Below, in pieces: positions 1-9,286 of a stretch of DNA of 44,476 nt. This DNA comes from G963665595 sp963665595. Lineage in GTDB: Bacteria > Actinomycetota > Coriobacteriia > Coriobacteriales > CADBOM01. The position numbers were made by a program, and so were the translations under genes. Within the stretch, counting starts at the first letter, position 1, and the number at the start of each line of letters is the position of its first letter. The notes under the pieces were generated by a model. It was given only the letters and a program-made list of their open reading frames with translations, was not told where the DNA came from and made no database searches. The DNA is taken from assembly GCA_963665595.2 (NCBI GenBank), contig CAXXJK010000003.1:1-44476 (forward strand), written 5' to 3'.

Positions 1-54
1 AAGAATACATGCATTATACATAGTCAAGAATAATCATGCAAGAGGTAAATCAAA

Positions 55-1146
55 TTATTTATTGTCTAATTCAAATTTTTGCATGAAATTGACGAGTGCT
101 TCTACGCCTTCTCGGGGCATGGCGTTGTAGATAGACGCGCGCAGCCCGCCGACCGAACGGTGGCCTTCTAGGCATACCAGTCCAGCAGCTTCTGCTTCCT
201 TCACAAACTTCTTGTCAAGCGTGGCATCTCCCGTTACAAATGGTACGTTCATGAGCGAACGATCCTTCTTTACGACGGTGCCGGTGAACATATCCGACGC
301 ATCGATCGCATCGTAGAGTAGCGCAGCCTTCTCTTCGTTGCGCACCTTCATCTCGCCAAGGCCACCTTGCGCTTTCAGGTATTTGAATACCTTGCCACAG
401 ATGTAGATGCCATAGGAAGGAGGTGTATTGTAAAGGCTTCCCGCGTCTGCCTGCGTCTTGTACTGGAGCATTGTGGGAACTTCAGGCAGCGTGTCAGTTG
501 GGATAAGATCCTCACGTATGATGGCGATAACTACACCGGCTGGTCCCACGTTTTTCTGAGCACCGGCAAAAATCATGCCATATTTGGTGACATCGCAGGG
601 TTCTGAAAGAAAGCAGGAGGACTGGTCTGCAATAAGAAGTTTTCCCTTGGTGTTGGGGAGCTCCCAGAATTTCGTACCAAAGATAGTATTGTTCTCACAT
701 ATATAGACGTAGTCGGCCTCTGGCGTCACGGGCAGATCTGAACAATCAGGAATATAGTTAAAGAGTGTGTCTTCTGAACTGGCAATCTTATTTGCGGTAA
801 TGAATTTCTTGCCCTCTTGATAGGCCTTCTTTGCCCATTGGCCGGTAACGATATAATCGGCGATGCCGTTACCAGTGTACTTGGAAAAGTTCAACGGGAC
901 CATAGAAAACTGCTGGCTGGCCCCCCCTTGGAGGAAAAGTACCTTATAGTTGCTGGGGATGTTGAGCAGTTCGCGCAGATCTGCCTCGGCCTCATCTATG
1001 ATGCCCTGGAAGCAGGCGGAGCGGTGACTCATCTCCATCGCAGACATACCAGAGCCTCTACAGTCAAGCATCTCGGCTGCGGCTTCTTTGAGCACTTCCT
1101 CGGGAAGGACTGCAGGACCGGCGGAGAAGTTGTATACACGCGCCAC
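55..1146 (-). CDS. serC: Phosphoserine aminotransferase SerC
   Basis: PLP-dependent enzyme of serine biosynthesis (3-phosphohydroxypyruvate to phosphoserine), also able to serve pyridoxal phosphate synthesis in some bacteria. The N-terminus VYNFSAGPAVLPEEVL, the HRS segment near residue 40 and the PLP lysine in GAQKNVGPAG (Lys198) are family hallmarks; RSVGGLRASIYNA near the C-terminus is the substrate-binding arginine region. The open frame extends upstream to 1281, but I choose the GTG at 1146: it has an AAGGAGG ribosome site six bases upstream and gives 363 residues, close to the usual 360. It lies downstream of, and in the same direction as, the acyl-CoA synthetase, but a terminator-like hairpin separates them, so it probably has its own promoter. 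Identification is firm; GTG start by inference. Confidence 0.96.
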   Translation of the reverse strand: MARVYNFSAGPAVLPEEVLKEAAAEMLDCRGSGMSAMEMSHRSACFQGIIDEAEADLRELLNIPSNYKVLFLQGGASQQFSMVPLNFSKYTGNGIADYIVTGQWAKKAYQEGKKFITANKIASSEDTLFNYIPDCSDLPVTPEADYVYICENNTIFGTKFWELPNTKGKLLIADQSSCFLSEPCDVTKYGMIFAGAQKNVGPAGVVIAIIREDLIPTDTLPEVPTMLQYKTQADAGSLYNTPPSYGIYICGKVFKYLKAQGGLGEMKVRNEEKAALLYDAIDASDMFTGTVVKKDRSLMNVPFVTGDATLDKKFVKEAEAAGLVCLEGHRSVGGLRASIYNAMPREGVEALVNFMQKFELDNK

Positions 1147-1183
1147 GTTTAACCTCCTTGAAAAGGGACGGATTGATCTGTAT

Positions 1184-1192
1184 ATTCTAGCA
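1184..1192 (-). promoter_or_regulatory. Candidate extended -10 box for serC
   Basis: On the minus strand the sequence reads TGCTAGAAT, an extended -10 form (TGN plus TAGAAT) about 40 bases before the GTG start. No good -35 box is visible at the usual distance, which extended -10 promoters can tolerate. Inference from sequence only. Confidence 0.35.
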
Positions 1193-1266
1193 GTATTGCG
1201 GCAGAGCAGCAGAAATTTTTGCGTAACGGGCATCTGCATAGCATAGACGGAGCTGTTGGAAAAGCA

Positions 1267-1299
1267 AAAAGGCCAAAGCAAAGATGCTTCAGCCTTTTA
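1267..1299 (-). terminator. Terminator after the acyl-CoA synthetase gene
   Basis: On the minus strand AAAAGGC and, further in, AAGC pair with GCTT and GCCTTTTT, ending in a T run. The hairpin sits just past the stop of the acyl-CoA synthetase gene and before serC. The plus strand also ends in a short T run, so it may work in both directions. Confidence 0.6.
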
Positions 1300-1335
1300 T
1301 AACAGTTCTCGTAAACGGGAGCGTCAACTCAGAAA

Positions 1336-3054
1336 CTACGCCTCGTCCGCAAATACTTTGGTGTTCTGACGCCCCAGATTTTCCTTGGCCATCTCGCGCA
1401 GCTTGAATTTCTGCACTTTGTTTGAGGCGGTCATAGGGAAGTCGTCGACGAAGAATACATGTTTGGGAACTTTGAAGCGCGCCATGTTCTTGATGCCATA
1501 GTTGCGTACTTCTTCCTCGGTCATCCCTTCAAAGCCGGGACGTGTGCGGATGAAGGCGACGACGATTTCGCCATACTTCTCATCAGGTGCGCCGACTACT
1601 TGAACATCAAGCACGCCAGGCATCTTCAGATAGAAGTTCTCTACCTCAAGCGGATAGATATTCTCTCCGCCACGGATGATCATATCCTTGATGCGTCCGG
1701 TTACGTGATAGTAACCGTCCTCATCTACAAAACCGAGGTCCCCCGAGTGCATATAACCGTTCGAATCGATAGCCTGTGCGGTCTCGTCGGGCATCTTGTA
1801 GTAACCCTTCATGACGTTATAACCCTTGCAGCAAAGCTCGCCGGGTTCGCCGACAGCACACAAATGGTTATCATTCGGGTCGATGACGTGCACGTCGACC
1901 GGTGGATGTTTGCGTCCTACGGTATGACACTTGTGCTCGATGTCGTCATCGACGGTTGTCTGGGTGAAAACAGGAGACGTTTCGGTCAGGCCATAGCAAA
2001 TGGTGATTTCGCTCATAAACATTCGATCCATAACTTCGCGCATGGTCTCCGGTGGGCAGGGGCTGCCCGCCATAATACCGGTGCGCAAAGAGGTGAGGTC
2101 AAATCGTTCAAAATCAGGGTGATTCAACTCAGCAATAAACATCGTAGGTACGCCATAGACTGCCGTTCCCCGTTCCTTATGGATAGCTCTGAGGACAAGC
2201 CCTGCATCAAAGTTCTCCACAATGATCATGGTAGAGCGATGCGTGAGGCAGGCGAGCACGCCTAGCACACAGCCAAAACAGTGGAAGAACGGTACGGGAA
2301 GACAGACGCGGTCTTGGGGAGTGAGTTTCTGATTGTCTCCAATATAGAAACCATTGTTGAGGATATTGCGGTGCGTGAGCATGACTCCCTTAGGAAAGCC
2401 TGTCGTACCGCTGGTGTATTGCATCATGACGACGCTGTTGTTGTCAAAGTGGGATTCAGCTTCTGACAACACCGCCTCATCGACGTGATCGCCCAGAAGA
2501 AGCAGCTCGGGAACATTGTAGAATCCGCGATGTTTCTCTGGACCCATATAGATGAGGCTTTTCAGAAAGGGGTATTCCTCCGTATTGAGGTAACCGCGCT
2601 CCTGGGTGAGAGATTCAGGGACCAATTCGCGGACAATCTGTAGATAGTCAACATCCCGATAGGCATCGATAATGCAGAGCGCTTTCATGTCAGACTGTTT
2701 CAATACATAGTCAAGCTCGTGACTCTTGTAGTCGGGGTTCATGGTTACCATGACTACCCCGATCTTGGCAGTTGCATACATGAAGGTGAGCCAGTCGGGT
2801 ATGTTGCGTGCCCAGACACCGAGGTGATCCCCCGGTTTCATACCGATAGCAATAAGACCTTTTGCCAGTGCATCGGTTCTTTCATCAAAATCCCCGTAGG
2901 TCCAGCGCAGGGCACGATCGGGGTAGACGACAAACTCGTGGCTGGGCTCGATGGCCGCTTGGTCGCGAAAGTAGCGTCCAATGGTCTTCTCTGAGTGCAG
3001 GGGGTAATCGAGCGAGCCGGGCTCGCCAGGAATGGTTTTTATATCTTCAGTCAT
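1336..3054 (-). CDS. AMP-dependent acyl-CoA synthetase (ligase)
   Basis: Adenylate-forming enzyme that activates a carboxylic acid to its CoA thioester through an acyl-AMP intermediate. All core motifs of the ANL superfamily are present: phosphate loop YTSGTTGFPKG at residues 213-223, YGLTETSP at 354-361, the hinge GRIKDMIIRGGENIYP at 453-468, and the catalytic lysine in SNKVQK (about Lys544). At 572 residues it has full length. The overall pattern fits medium- or long-chain fatty acyl-CoA synthetases, but related enzymes accept aromatic acids, so the substrate is open. A GAAGAGAG site precedes the ATG. It lies 144 bases downstream of an XRE-cupin regulator in the same direction, so the two may be co-regulated. 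Confidence 0.9.
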   Translation of the reverse strand: MTEDIKTIPGEPGSLDYPLHSEKTIGRYFRDQAAIEPSHEFVVYPDRALRWTYGDFDERTDALAKGLIAIGMKPGDHLGVWARNIPDWLTFMYATAKIGVVMVTMNPDYKSHELDYVLKQSDMKALCIIDAYRDVDYLQIVRELVPESLTQERGYLNTEEYPFLKSLIYMGPEKHRGFYNVPELLLLGDHVDEAVLSEAESHFDNNSVVMMQYTSGTTGFPKGVMLTHRNILNNGFYIGDNQKLTPQDRVCLPVPFFHCFGCVLGVLACLTHRSTMIIVENFDAGLVLRAIHKERGTAVYGVPTMFIAELNHPDFERFDLTSLRTGIMAGSPCPPETMREVMDRMFMSEITICYGLTETSPVFTQTTVDDDIEHKCHTVGRKHPPVDVHVIDPNDNHLCAVGEPGELCCKGYNVMKGYYKMPDETAQAIDSNGYMHSGDLGFVDEDGYYHVTGRIKDMIIRGGENIYPLEVENFYLKMPGVLDVQVVGAPDEKYGEIVVAFIRTRPGFEGMTEEEVRNYGIKNMARFKVPKHVFFVDDFPMTASNKVQKFKLREMAKENLGRQNTKVFADEA

Positions 3055-3198
3055 AGCATTCTCTCTTCAACGAAGGGCTATCAAGGAAGTGGACACCGTC
3101 AGGTAACACGCTCTGCGAACAAGGGCACTCATCGCTGGCATCCGCTCTGATCTGGGCTAAAAAGGAGAGGGGCAATGCCGGCTGATGACACGGTATTC

Positions 3199-3777
3199 TT
3201 ATAGCGGTGTGTAGACGACTGCGAGAAAGCGTGCGTTTTGCCCATCATGAGCGCGCACTTGATGGGGGACGATTGCATCATAAAAGATGCTCTCGCCCGG
3301 ATGGAGGACGTAGAATTCCTTGCCATATTCAATCTCGATCTCGCCCTCAAGGCCGTAGAGGAACTCTTCTCCTTCATGACCATGGAGCACGTGATCGGTC
3401 TCGCCGCTCGGCGTGACGGTGATGATAAATGGGTCGATGTGCCGGCTGGCGCGTCCTTGAGCAAGTGAGAAATAGGAGAGATCGCCTGCATCACTTGAAG
3501 TTTCGAGACTCTTCATGCGCGTTGCCTCAAAAATATCAGAGGTGTTGTTGTACACGGGACCGGTTTTTGAGTCGTCGTCCATGAGCGTTCCGAGACGAAC
3601 GCCGAGTGCGCGGGTAATTTTAATGAGAGGCGCAAGAGAAGGCGCAAGTTCGCCTGCTTCTAAGCCTTCGATGACGGTAACTCCGCAGTCGCAGCGCTCC
3701 GCTAGCTCTTCGGGTGATAGCTGCAGGGACTCGCGTAGGGTCGTGATCTTATTTCCGAGTTTGTTGTCTTGTGTCAT
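3199..3777 (-). CDS. XRE-family regulator with C-terminal cupin domain
   Basis: Transcription regulator of the common HTH-cupin type: an N-terminal lambda-repressor-like helix-turn-helix (about residues 8-62, with SPEELAERCDCGVTVIEGLEAG) and a C-terminal cupin barrel (about 105-190, with GEEFLYGLEGEIEIEYG and HPGESIFYDAIVPHQV). The cupin may sense a small ligand. The open frame could begin at a GTG at 3786, but that codon overlaps the GAAAGG ribosome site, so I prefer the ATG at 3777 (192 residues). Its position just upstream of the acyl-CoA synthetase suggests it controls that gene; this pairing is known in other anaerobes. Specific ligand unknown. Confidence 0.88.
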   Translation of the reverse strand: MTQDNKLGNKITTLRESLQLSPEELAERCDCGVTVIEGLEAGELAPSLAPLIKITRALGVRLGTLMDDDSKTGPVYNNTSDIFEATRMKSLETSSDAGDLSYFSLAQGRASRHIDPFIITVTPSGETDHVLHGHEGEEFLYGLEGEIEIEYGKEFYVLHPGESIFYDAIVPHQVRAHDGQNARFLAVVYTPL

Positions 3778-3839
3778 GACTATCACCTTTCTTTCATCTA
3801 TCCGGGGCGAGCCGTTCTTTCACTGACGCGCATCTCTAC

Positions 3840-3857
3840 CATAATCTTTCGATTATG
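3840..3857 (-). promoter_or_regulatory. Inverted repeat upstream of the XRE-cupin gene
   Basis: A perfect dyad, CATAATC then TTTC then GATTATG, centred about 70 bases before the XRE-cupin start. Its position and symmetry fit an operator for autoregulation. A small hairpin with no function is the alternative. Confidence 0.35.
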
Positions 3858-4033
3858 CGAGCGTTTCTGCCAATAGCGAGAAGTGCGTTGGTGGAAGGGG
3901 CGTGATTCTGCTTGGTGCGGGTACGTGGATAACAAGCAACAACTCTAGCATGACCCTAACGCGCACTTATCTGTGAGAACGGTAAACGGTAGTACTTCAC
4001 ATGCTTTGAGCACATCAGGCAAGTTATGCGCAA

Positions 4034-4981
4034 TCAGCGTATCGTGACGGGTCTTCCTTGATGGGACACGCATATACGAGCGGGGTGTGTATGCTGCACC
4101 AAAGTTTTGCTTAAGCATTGAGAAGGAAGTTCAGGCAGGTTGTTTGTTTCTGAAAGGTGCATGGCAACAACTTGTTCAAGACGGTCAGAAAGAAGTGCCT
4201 GCAGAGCATCGGCGGCTTGGCTGTTGCTCAGGTGGCCGTGATCTCCCGCCACCCGGCGCTTGAGATAGCTGGGATACGGCCCACATTGCAGCATATGGGG
4301 GTCGTGATTGCTTTCGATGGCAAGGAGACGTCGCTCGTAAAGCACACGGATGGCATCGTTACTGAGAACTCCCGTATCGGTGACATAGCCTAAGGTATCT
4401 TGTCGAGTGTCGCTGTGCCAAGACATCCCAAAGCCAACCGAGGCAGCGGCATCATGTGAGGTTGCAAACACCTGTAACTGTATACTGCCAATCCTATATT
4501 CTTCACCAGCGACGAAGCGGCGCTGGTCGGTTACGCCGTCTAAATTTTTCAGTTCTGCGCTGGCATCGTGAGAAGCCTGAGTGGTATAGAGAAGAGGATG
4601 AACGTCTAGGCGCGCAAGACCGCGGAGCAGAACGCCAACACCCTTTACATGATCGCTGTGCTCGTGGGTAATAAGAAGGGCCTGTATACGGGAAGGGTCA
4701 AAACTCACCTCTTCGCAGCGCGCGAAGAAATCCTTTTTAGATATGCCGCAATCGATGAGCAGGGCGGTATCGGGAGTCTCTACAATGGTGGCGTTTCCCT
4801 TGCTGCCACTTCCGAGTACATGAAGTGCAAACCCTGACGCACGAGTGAGCGCGTCAGGGTTTGGGGCGGTGTTCGATTCTGATGTGAGAACCGTGTTCGC
4901 GGTGTTTGATTCTCGTGAGCCCGCGCAGTGAGCGCGGTCACGTGAACGGCGCATGAGAATATATTCTTTCGTGTTTGCCAT
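4034..4981 (-). CDS. MBL-fold metallo-hydrolase, YycJ/WalJ-like
   Basis: Metallo-beta-lactamase fold hydrolase. The conserved core begins with LHVLGSGSKGNATIVE; the metal-binding THEHSDH motif, the GYVTDTG segment and the late GHLSN histidine match the YycJ/WalJ group of DNA-processing or exonuclease-like MBL proteins. The core alone is about 260 residues, the usual family length. In front of it lies a poorly conserved stretch of roughly 55 residues. Start is uncertain: frame-open codons occur at 5086, 4981 and 4954, none with a strong ribosome site, and I use the ATG at 4981. A perfect inverted repeat (4829-4862) falls inside the extra N-terminal part. Function in cell-wall or DNA metabolism is inferred from the family only. 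Confidence 0.8.
   Translation of the reverse strand: MANTKEYILMRRSRDRAHCAGSRESNTANTVLTSESNTAPNPDALTRASGFALHVLGSGSKGNATIVETPDTALLIDCGISKKDFFARCEEVSFDPSRIQALLITHEHSDHVKGVGVLLRGLARLDVHPLLYTTQASHDASAELKNLDGVTDQRRFVAGEEYRIGSIQLQVFATSHDAAASVGFGMSWHSDTRQDTLGYVTDTGVLSNDAIRVLYERRLLAIESNHDPHMLQCGPYPSYLKRRVAGDHGHLSNSQAADALQALLSDRLEQVVAMHLSETNNLPELPSQCLSKTLVQHTHPARICVSHQGRPVTIR
4829..4862. repeat. Perfect 12-bp inverted repeat inside MBL gene 5' region
   Basis: AAACCCTGACGC and GCGTCAGGGTTT are perfect complements separated by a 10-base loop. The hairpin lies just before the conserved core of the MBL protein, within the N-terminal extension. There is no long T run on either side. Confidence 0.7.
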
Positions 4982-5243
4982 CTCTGATGGCTCTTCAATA
5001 TAGTGCATGGCGCAAGTATACGCCATGCGGCACAGCCGTGTGCGCTTGGCGGATGTGGTACCGTCATTTGAGCGGAGAGAAGACATATCTACTGACCCAT
5101 TCTGATGTTCTAGTAACTGATAAGCTCGCGGTCTTTTTAAGATTAGAGCGAGAATCCCTGACCCTCACTTTCAGAATCGTTATAATGGTTTCAAAGAAGC
5201 GCACATGCCTTCAAGGCCGGCAGGCATATCATGCGGAGGGATT

Positions 5244-5624
5244 ATGACACGGAATCCAGATACGCTGTTGAAGGTCACGATGATTCTCTATATCATTGCT
5301 GGCGTAGTGGGCTTTCTGCTTGCGTTGAGCGACGCGTTTGCCGGTGTCGTCGCCCTTATGGGAAACGCAAGTGTTTTTGGCTACATTATCTTGTCTGTTG
5401 CAGCGATTGCGGCGATCACCGCCGTTCTCATGGTGATAGTCGGCGTGAGATCACTGCAGGAAAGCTATAGACTGGGCAATGCTTTGACGGGTTTTTTCAT
5501 TGTTTCGGGAATAGTTCAGTTTGTTGCTCTTCTCTGTGCGCAGCAGATAGATGTAAGCCTGCTCTTCGCCTTGGTTACCGTGGTGTTGCCCCTGCTCTTT
5601 CGTGCGGGGATCAGAAAATCCTAA
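5244..5624 (+). CDS. Small four-helix membrane protein, unknown function
   Basis: I do not recognise this 126-residue protein. It has four hydrophobic segments (about residues 8-30, 40-63, 78-97 and 102-120) and short polar loops, so it is very probably an integral membrane protein with a basic C-terminus. The open frame reaches back to 5205, but the ATG at 5244 has GGAGGG a few bases upstream and is the better start. It is divergent from the MBL gene and convergent with trmL; its TAA stop overlaps the trmL TAG stop within the same four bases. Confidence 0.7.
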   Translation: MTRNPDTLLKVTMILYIIAGVVGFLLALSDAFAGVVALMGNASVFGYIILSVAAIAAITAVLMVIVGVRSLQESYRLGNALTGFFIVSGIVQFVALLCAQQIDVSLLFALVTVVLPLLFRAGIRKS

Positions 5625-6223
5625 AGACATTCATCGAGATGACGATTGGGCTCATGCATACCGGGAAACCCCTGTTGGCGGAGCACTTCATAGGCTGCAA
5701 TAGCTACGGCATTGCTGACGTTGAGTGAGGTTATCTCTGATGCGTTACTCTGTTGCCGATTCTTCCGAGCATAGTTTCTTGTATGAGTAAATGCATCGTG
5801 TGCCACCGCATCATGGTCGGTACGCATGGGGATGCGCACACATGAGGCGGAGTAGCGCATCAATAGTTCCTCGGGTATGCCGGAGCTTTCACGGCCAAAC
5901 ATAAGGTAGCAGTCTTGAGGGTATTCGACTTCCGTATAAAGACGTGTGACCTTTTTGGTAAAAAGAAAGAGTGTTGGCGCGCTGTTAGGCTGTTGGGAAC
6001 TCATGGCCCGAGGGTTTTCTTCCATGAAGTGATCAAGATCCTCGTAAACAGCCACATTGAGGGCATGCCAGTAATCAAGGCCTGCACGGCGTATCATAGT
6101 ATCGTCGAGTTTAAAACCCAGGGGTTTGATGAGATGAAGGCGCGCACCGGTAACCACACAAGTGCGACCGATGTTGCCAGTATTGGCGGGTATCTCGGGT
6201 GCGAGCATGACGATATGTATCAT
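5621..6223 (-). CDS. trmL: tRNA (cytidine(34)-2'-O)-methyltransferase TrmL
   Basis: SPOUT-class methyltransferase that 2'-O-methylates the wobble base of leucine tRNAs. The three SPOUT motifs are visible: NTGNIGRTCVVTGARLHLIK near the start, LMFGRESSGIPEEL in the middle and LNVSNAVAIAAYEVLRQ at the end, which form the trefoil knot and bind SAM. I choose the ATG at 6223 (MIHIVMLAPEIP), which aligns with the family start and has GAGG upstream; the open frame extends 14 codons further. At 200 residues it is longer than the usual 155-160, mainly from inserts around the NSAPTLFLF segment, after CVRIPMRTD and at the C-terminus. Confidence 0.9.
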   Translation of the reverse strand: MIHIVMLAPEIPANTGNIGRTCVVTGARLHLIKPLGFKLDDTMIRRAGLDYWHALNVAVYEDLDHFMEENPRAMSSQQPNSAPTLFLFTKKVTRLYTEVEYPQDCYLMFGRESSGIPEELLMRYSASCVRIPMRTDHDAVAHDAFTHTRNYARKNRQQSNASEITSLNVSNAVAIAAYEVLRQQGFPGMHEPNRHLDECL

Positions 6224-6413
6224 AAGATGCGCCTCGTTATCTCGATGGTGCTCGGCGTGAGTCATGTAATGGCTCAGCTATCTGAAGCTGATTATCGCAT
6301 AGCTATGGAGAGCAGGGTGGTGTTCGGTGCATGCGAGGCGAAATCATTTAGAATAACGACAGAATAATGATCGACAGAATCGAATCGATCAAACGTTTGA
6401 GGAAGGAACACGT

Positions 6414-7457
6414 GTGTCACAAGATACTGGCTCAATCTCACCAGAGGTTAAACCGTGCACTACAGTGAAGGAGACGGAGGCGACGCTTCCCACTGAACCA
6501 AAAGGGGAGTCTCGTATTGCGGTTATCGCGGCCATATTTGCAAATATAGCCATCGGTATTGTGAAATTCATTGCAGCGGGTATTTCGGGTTCTTCCGCCA
6601 TGATCTCTGAGGGCGTCCATTCTATCGTGGATTCAGGCAATGGCGTGTTGATACTCTTTGGTATGAAGCAATCCATGCGTCCGCGCGATGCCGAGCATCC
6701 CTTTGGTTATGGCAAGGAGCTCTACTTCTGGACACTGGTCGTGGCGGTCCTTATATTTGCTCTAGGCGGCGGCATATCTATCATGGAGGGCGTAAAATCT
6801 ATTCTCGCGGTTGTTCCTGGCGAGACCATGGGCGATCCTACCGTAAACTACATTGTCATTGCCATAAGCGCGGCTATCGAGGGCAGCTCGCTGTTTGTTG
6901 CCGTGCGGCAGTTCAATCAGGCGCGTGGAGATATGAGCCCCTTGACCTTCATCAAAGAGGCGAAAGATCCTGCAATGTACACGGTCGTTCTTGAAGACAG
7001 CGCCGCTGAACTTGGTCTGGTCATTGCGTTTTTGGGTATCTTCTTCGGGCATCTTCTGGGCAATCCCTATTTTGATGGGTCAGCTTCGGTATTGATTGGT
7101 CTGTTGCTCTGCTCGGTTTCAGTGATTCTACTGAAAGAGACCAAGGGGCTTCTTATTGGCGAAGGTATGAAGCACGAGGAACTTGAAGAGATTCAACAGT
7201 TGGTGGAAAGAAACCAATCGGTTATGACCTGTGGACGCATTCTTTCCATGTACATTGGGCCGGGAGATCTGCTCATCACCATCGACGCAACGTTTCTTCC
7301 CACGGCATCAGCTCATGATATTCTGCTTGCCATTGACGATATAGAGGCTGCTATTCATCGGCGCTTTCCTCAAACGGGCCGTGTGTTCATTGAGGTTGAG
7401 TCACTTAAGAGGACACAGGCTCAGCGTTTGGAGTTTGAGGCAGAAGGAAACGAATAG
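6414..7457 (+). CDS. Cation diffusion facilitator (CDF) family transporter
   Basis: Membrane exporter of divalent metal ions by proton antiport. Six hydrophobic segments lie within about residues 25-240, followed by a cytoplasmic domain. The TM2 metal site has His69 and Asp73 (GVHSIVDSG). In TM5 the usual His/Asp-x3-Asp is replaced by Asp195-x3-Glu199 (EDSAAEL), as seen in a divergent CDF subgroup, so the metal is uncertain. The start is a GTG at 6414 with GAGGAAGG upstream. The N-terminal 25 residues are polar and variable. It is followed 17 bases later by the ABC-F gene, so the two are probably transcribed together. Confidence 0.92.
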   Translation: MSQDTGSISPEVKPCTTVKETEATLPTEPKGESRIAVIAAIFANIAIGIVKFIAAGISGSSAMISEGVHSIVDSGNGVLILFGMKQSMRPRDAEHPFGYGKELYFWTLVVAVLIFALGGGISIMEGVKSILAVVPGETMGDPTVNYIVIAISAAIEGSSLFVAVRQFNQARGDMSPLTFIKEAKDPAMYTVVLEDSAAELGLVIAFLGIFFGHLLGNPYFDGSASVLIGLLLCSVSVILLKETKGLLIGEGMKHEELEEIQQLVERNQSVMTCGRILSMYIGPGDLLITIDATFLPTASAHDILLAIDDIEAAIHRRFPQTGRVFIEVESLKRTQAQRLEFEAEGNE

Positions 7458-7474
7458 ACAGAGGGTCTGGCCAC

Positions 7475-9286
7475 ATGACATTTCTTCTGGGATGTGAGCA
7501 TGTTTCCTTGGAGTTTCCTACAAAGAAGGTATTTGTAGATATCTCTCTGGGGGTAAACGAGGGCGATCGGATCGGCATCGTAGGCAAGAATGGCGATGGC
7601 AAGTCATCGCTTCTTGCGTTGTTGGCTGCCTCGCTTGAGCCCGATGACGGCCATGTGGTGCGCACTGGCACGGTAACGGTAGGCATGCTTGACCAACGAG
7701 ACACACTTGACGATGGCGACACGGTTATTCATGCCATTGTGGGCGATATGCCGGAGTATCTATGGGCCTCTGAAGCAAAAACGCGCGACATTCTCGACCA
7801 TCTGATAGGTGATATAGGCCGTGAACAGAGCGTAGCGACGCTTTCCGGAGGTCAGCGTCGTCGCGTGGATCTTGCCCGGGTGCTTATAGGGGATTACGAC
7901 GTGTTGTTGTTAGACGAGCCCACCAATCATCTTGATGTGAGCGGTATTGACTGGCTTGCCCAACATCTCAAGAATCGCTGGCAGGCTAAGCAGGGCGCGC
8001 TGCTGGTAGTGACTCATGATCGCTGGTTTCTGGACGCGGTGTGCCTAGCCATGTGGGAGGTCCATGATGGCGTAGTCGAGCCTTTTGAGGGCGGCTACTC
8101 CGCCTATATCCAGCAACGCGTTGAACGGGATGAGTTGCAGGCCAAGACACTGTCTAAGAAGCGCAATATTTTGCGCCGAGAACTGGCATGGCTTTCTCGC
8201 GGAGCACCGGCTCGCTCAACCAAGCCACGGTTTCGTGTCGAGGCCGCTCAACAGCTCATTGCTGAAGAACCTCCATTGCGCGATACACTGGCGCTTAAAC
8301 GCACGGCCATGAGTCGCCTAGGCAAACAGGTTATCGACCTTGAGGATGTGAGCGTGCGTCTGGGGGGCAAGCTTATACTCGATCATGTGGACTGGATCAT
8401 TGGCCCGGGCGACCGTTACGGTATTATCGGAGACAATGGGGCGGGCAAGACCACCATGCTCAATGTCATTCAGGACTTATGCAAACCCGAGAGCGGGAGA
8501 GTCAAGATAGGAAAGACAGTTCGATTTGCCGTACTCTCTCAGAAGCTTGACGAACTCGAGCGATTCAAAGGCGATCGAGTTCGGGAACTGTGCGGGCGCT
8601 ATCAGACGACAGTTCAGATTGAAGGCAAAGAGCTTTCGTCGACGGCGCTTCTCGAGCAATTGGGATTCAGCCGAGATCAACTCAACCAGTATGTGGGTGA
8701 TCTTTCTGGTGGACAGAAGCGTAGGCTTCAGCTTATGCTGATCCTTCTCGATCATCCCAACGTGCTCATTCTCGACGAGCCGGGTAATGATCTTGACATC
8801 GATATGCTGGCTCAGGTGGAGAGTCTGCTCGACACTTGGCCAGGTACCTTGCTGCTGGTTACTCACGACCGATATCTTATGGAACGAGTGACCGATCATC
8901 AGTTCGCTCTCGTACAGGGTAAGGTACGTCATCTACCTGGTGGTGTTGAGGAATATCTCACTTTGCGTGCACAGCGGATTCAGGCGAGCCAAGAAACTAT
9001 ACGAAATCAAGGCGTACAGGCAACTTCTCGTCAGAAGAAGAAAGCTCAGACGCATACTGCAGCGGATGCGCGGGAACTCAAAAAGCAGTGTACATCGCTT
9101 GAGCGTCGCATGGGAACGTTAAGAAGCAAGATGGCGCGCAAACAGGAGGAGATGCAGTGTGCCGATCCTGCCGATTTTGTTGCCCTCGGGGAGATTCAAA
9201 ACGATATCAATGCGCTACAGGCTGAACTGACCGTCCGTGAAGACGAGTGGCTGATGCTCTCAGAACAGCTAGAAACGCAGGGGTAA
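7475..9286 (+). CDS. ABC-F family ATPase (Uup-like)
   Basis: Soluble protein with two ABC ATPase domains and no membrane segments, as in ABC-F ribosome-associated factors. Domain 1 has Walker A GKNGDGKSS (about residues 38-46), signature LSGGQRRRVDLAR and Walker B LLLDEPTNHLDV; domain 2 has GDNGAGKTT (about 319-327), LSGGQKRRLQL and LILDEPGNDLDID. A charged C-terminal region (about residues 520-600: KKKAQ, RELKKQ, RRMGTLRSKMARKQEEM) looks like the coiled coil typical of Uup, which binds DNA or acts on ribosomes. The linker segment between domains, with SRGAPARSTK, also fits Uup. The last codons and stop lie in a 25-bp tandem repeat. Confidence 0.93.
   Translation: MTFLLGCEHVSLEFPTKKVFVDISLGVNEGDRIGIVGKNGDGKSSLLALLAASLEPDDGHVVRTGTVTVGMLDQRDTLDDGDTVIHAIVGDMPEYLWASEAKTRDILDHLIGDIGREQSVATLSGGQRRRVDLARVLIGDYDVLLLDEPTNHLDVSGIDWLAQHLKNRWQAKQGALLVVTHDRWFLDAVCLAMWEVHDGVVEPFEGGYSAYIQQRVERDELQAKTLSKKRNILRRELAWLSRGAPARSTKPRFRVEAAQQLIAEEPPLRDTLALKRTAMSRLGKQVIDLEDVSVRLGGKLILDHVDWIIGPGDRYGIIGDNGAGKTTMLNVIQDLCKPESGRVKIGKTVRFAVLSQKLDELERFKGDRVRELCGRYQTTVQIEGKELSSTALLEQLGFSRDQLNQYVGDLSGGQKRRLQLMLILLDHPNVLILDEPGNDLDIDMLAQVESLLDTWPGTLLLVTHDRYLMERVTDHQFALVQGKVRHLPGGVEEYLTLRAQRIQASQETIRNQGVQATSRQKKKAQTHTAADARELKKQCTSLERRMGTLRSKMARKQEEMQCADPADFVALGEIQNDINALQAELTVREDEWLMLSEQLETQG

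Noticed and set aside
1459..2265. 268-codon plus-strand open frame
   Set aside because: Entirely antisense to the acyl-CoA synthetase, which has all family motifs.
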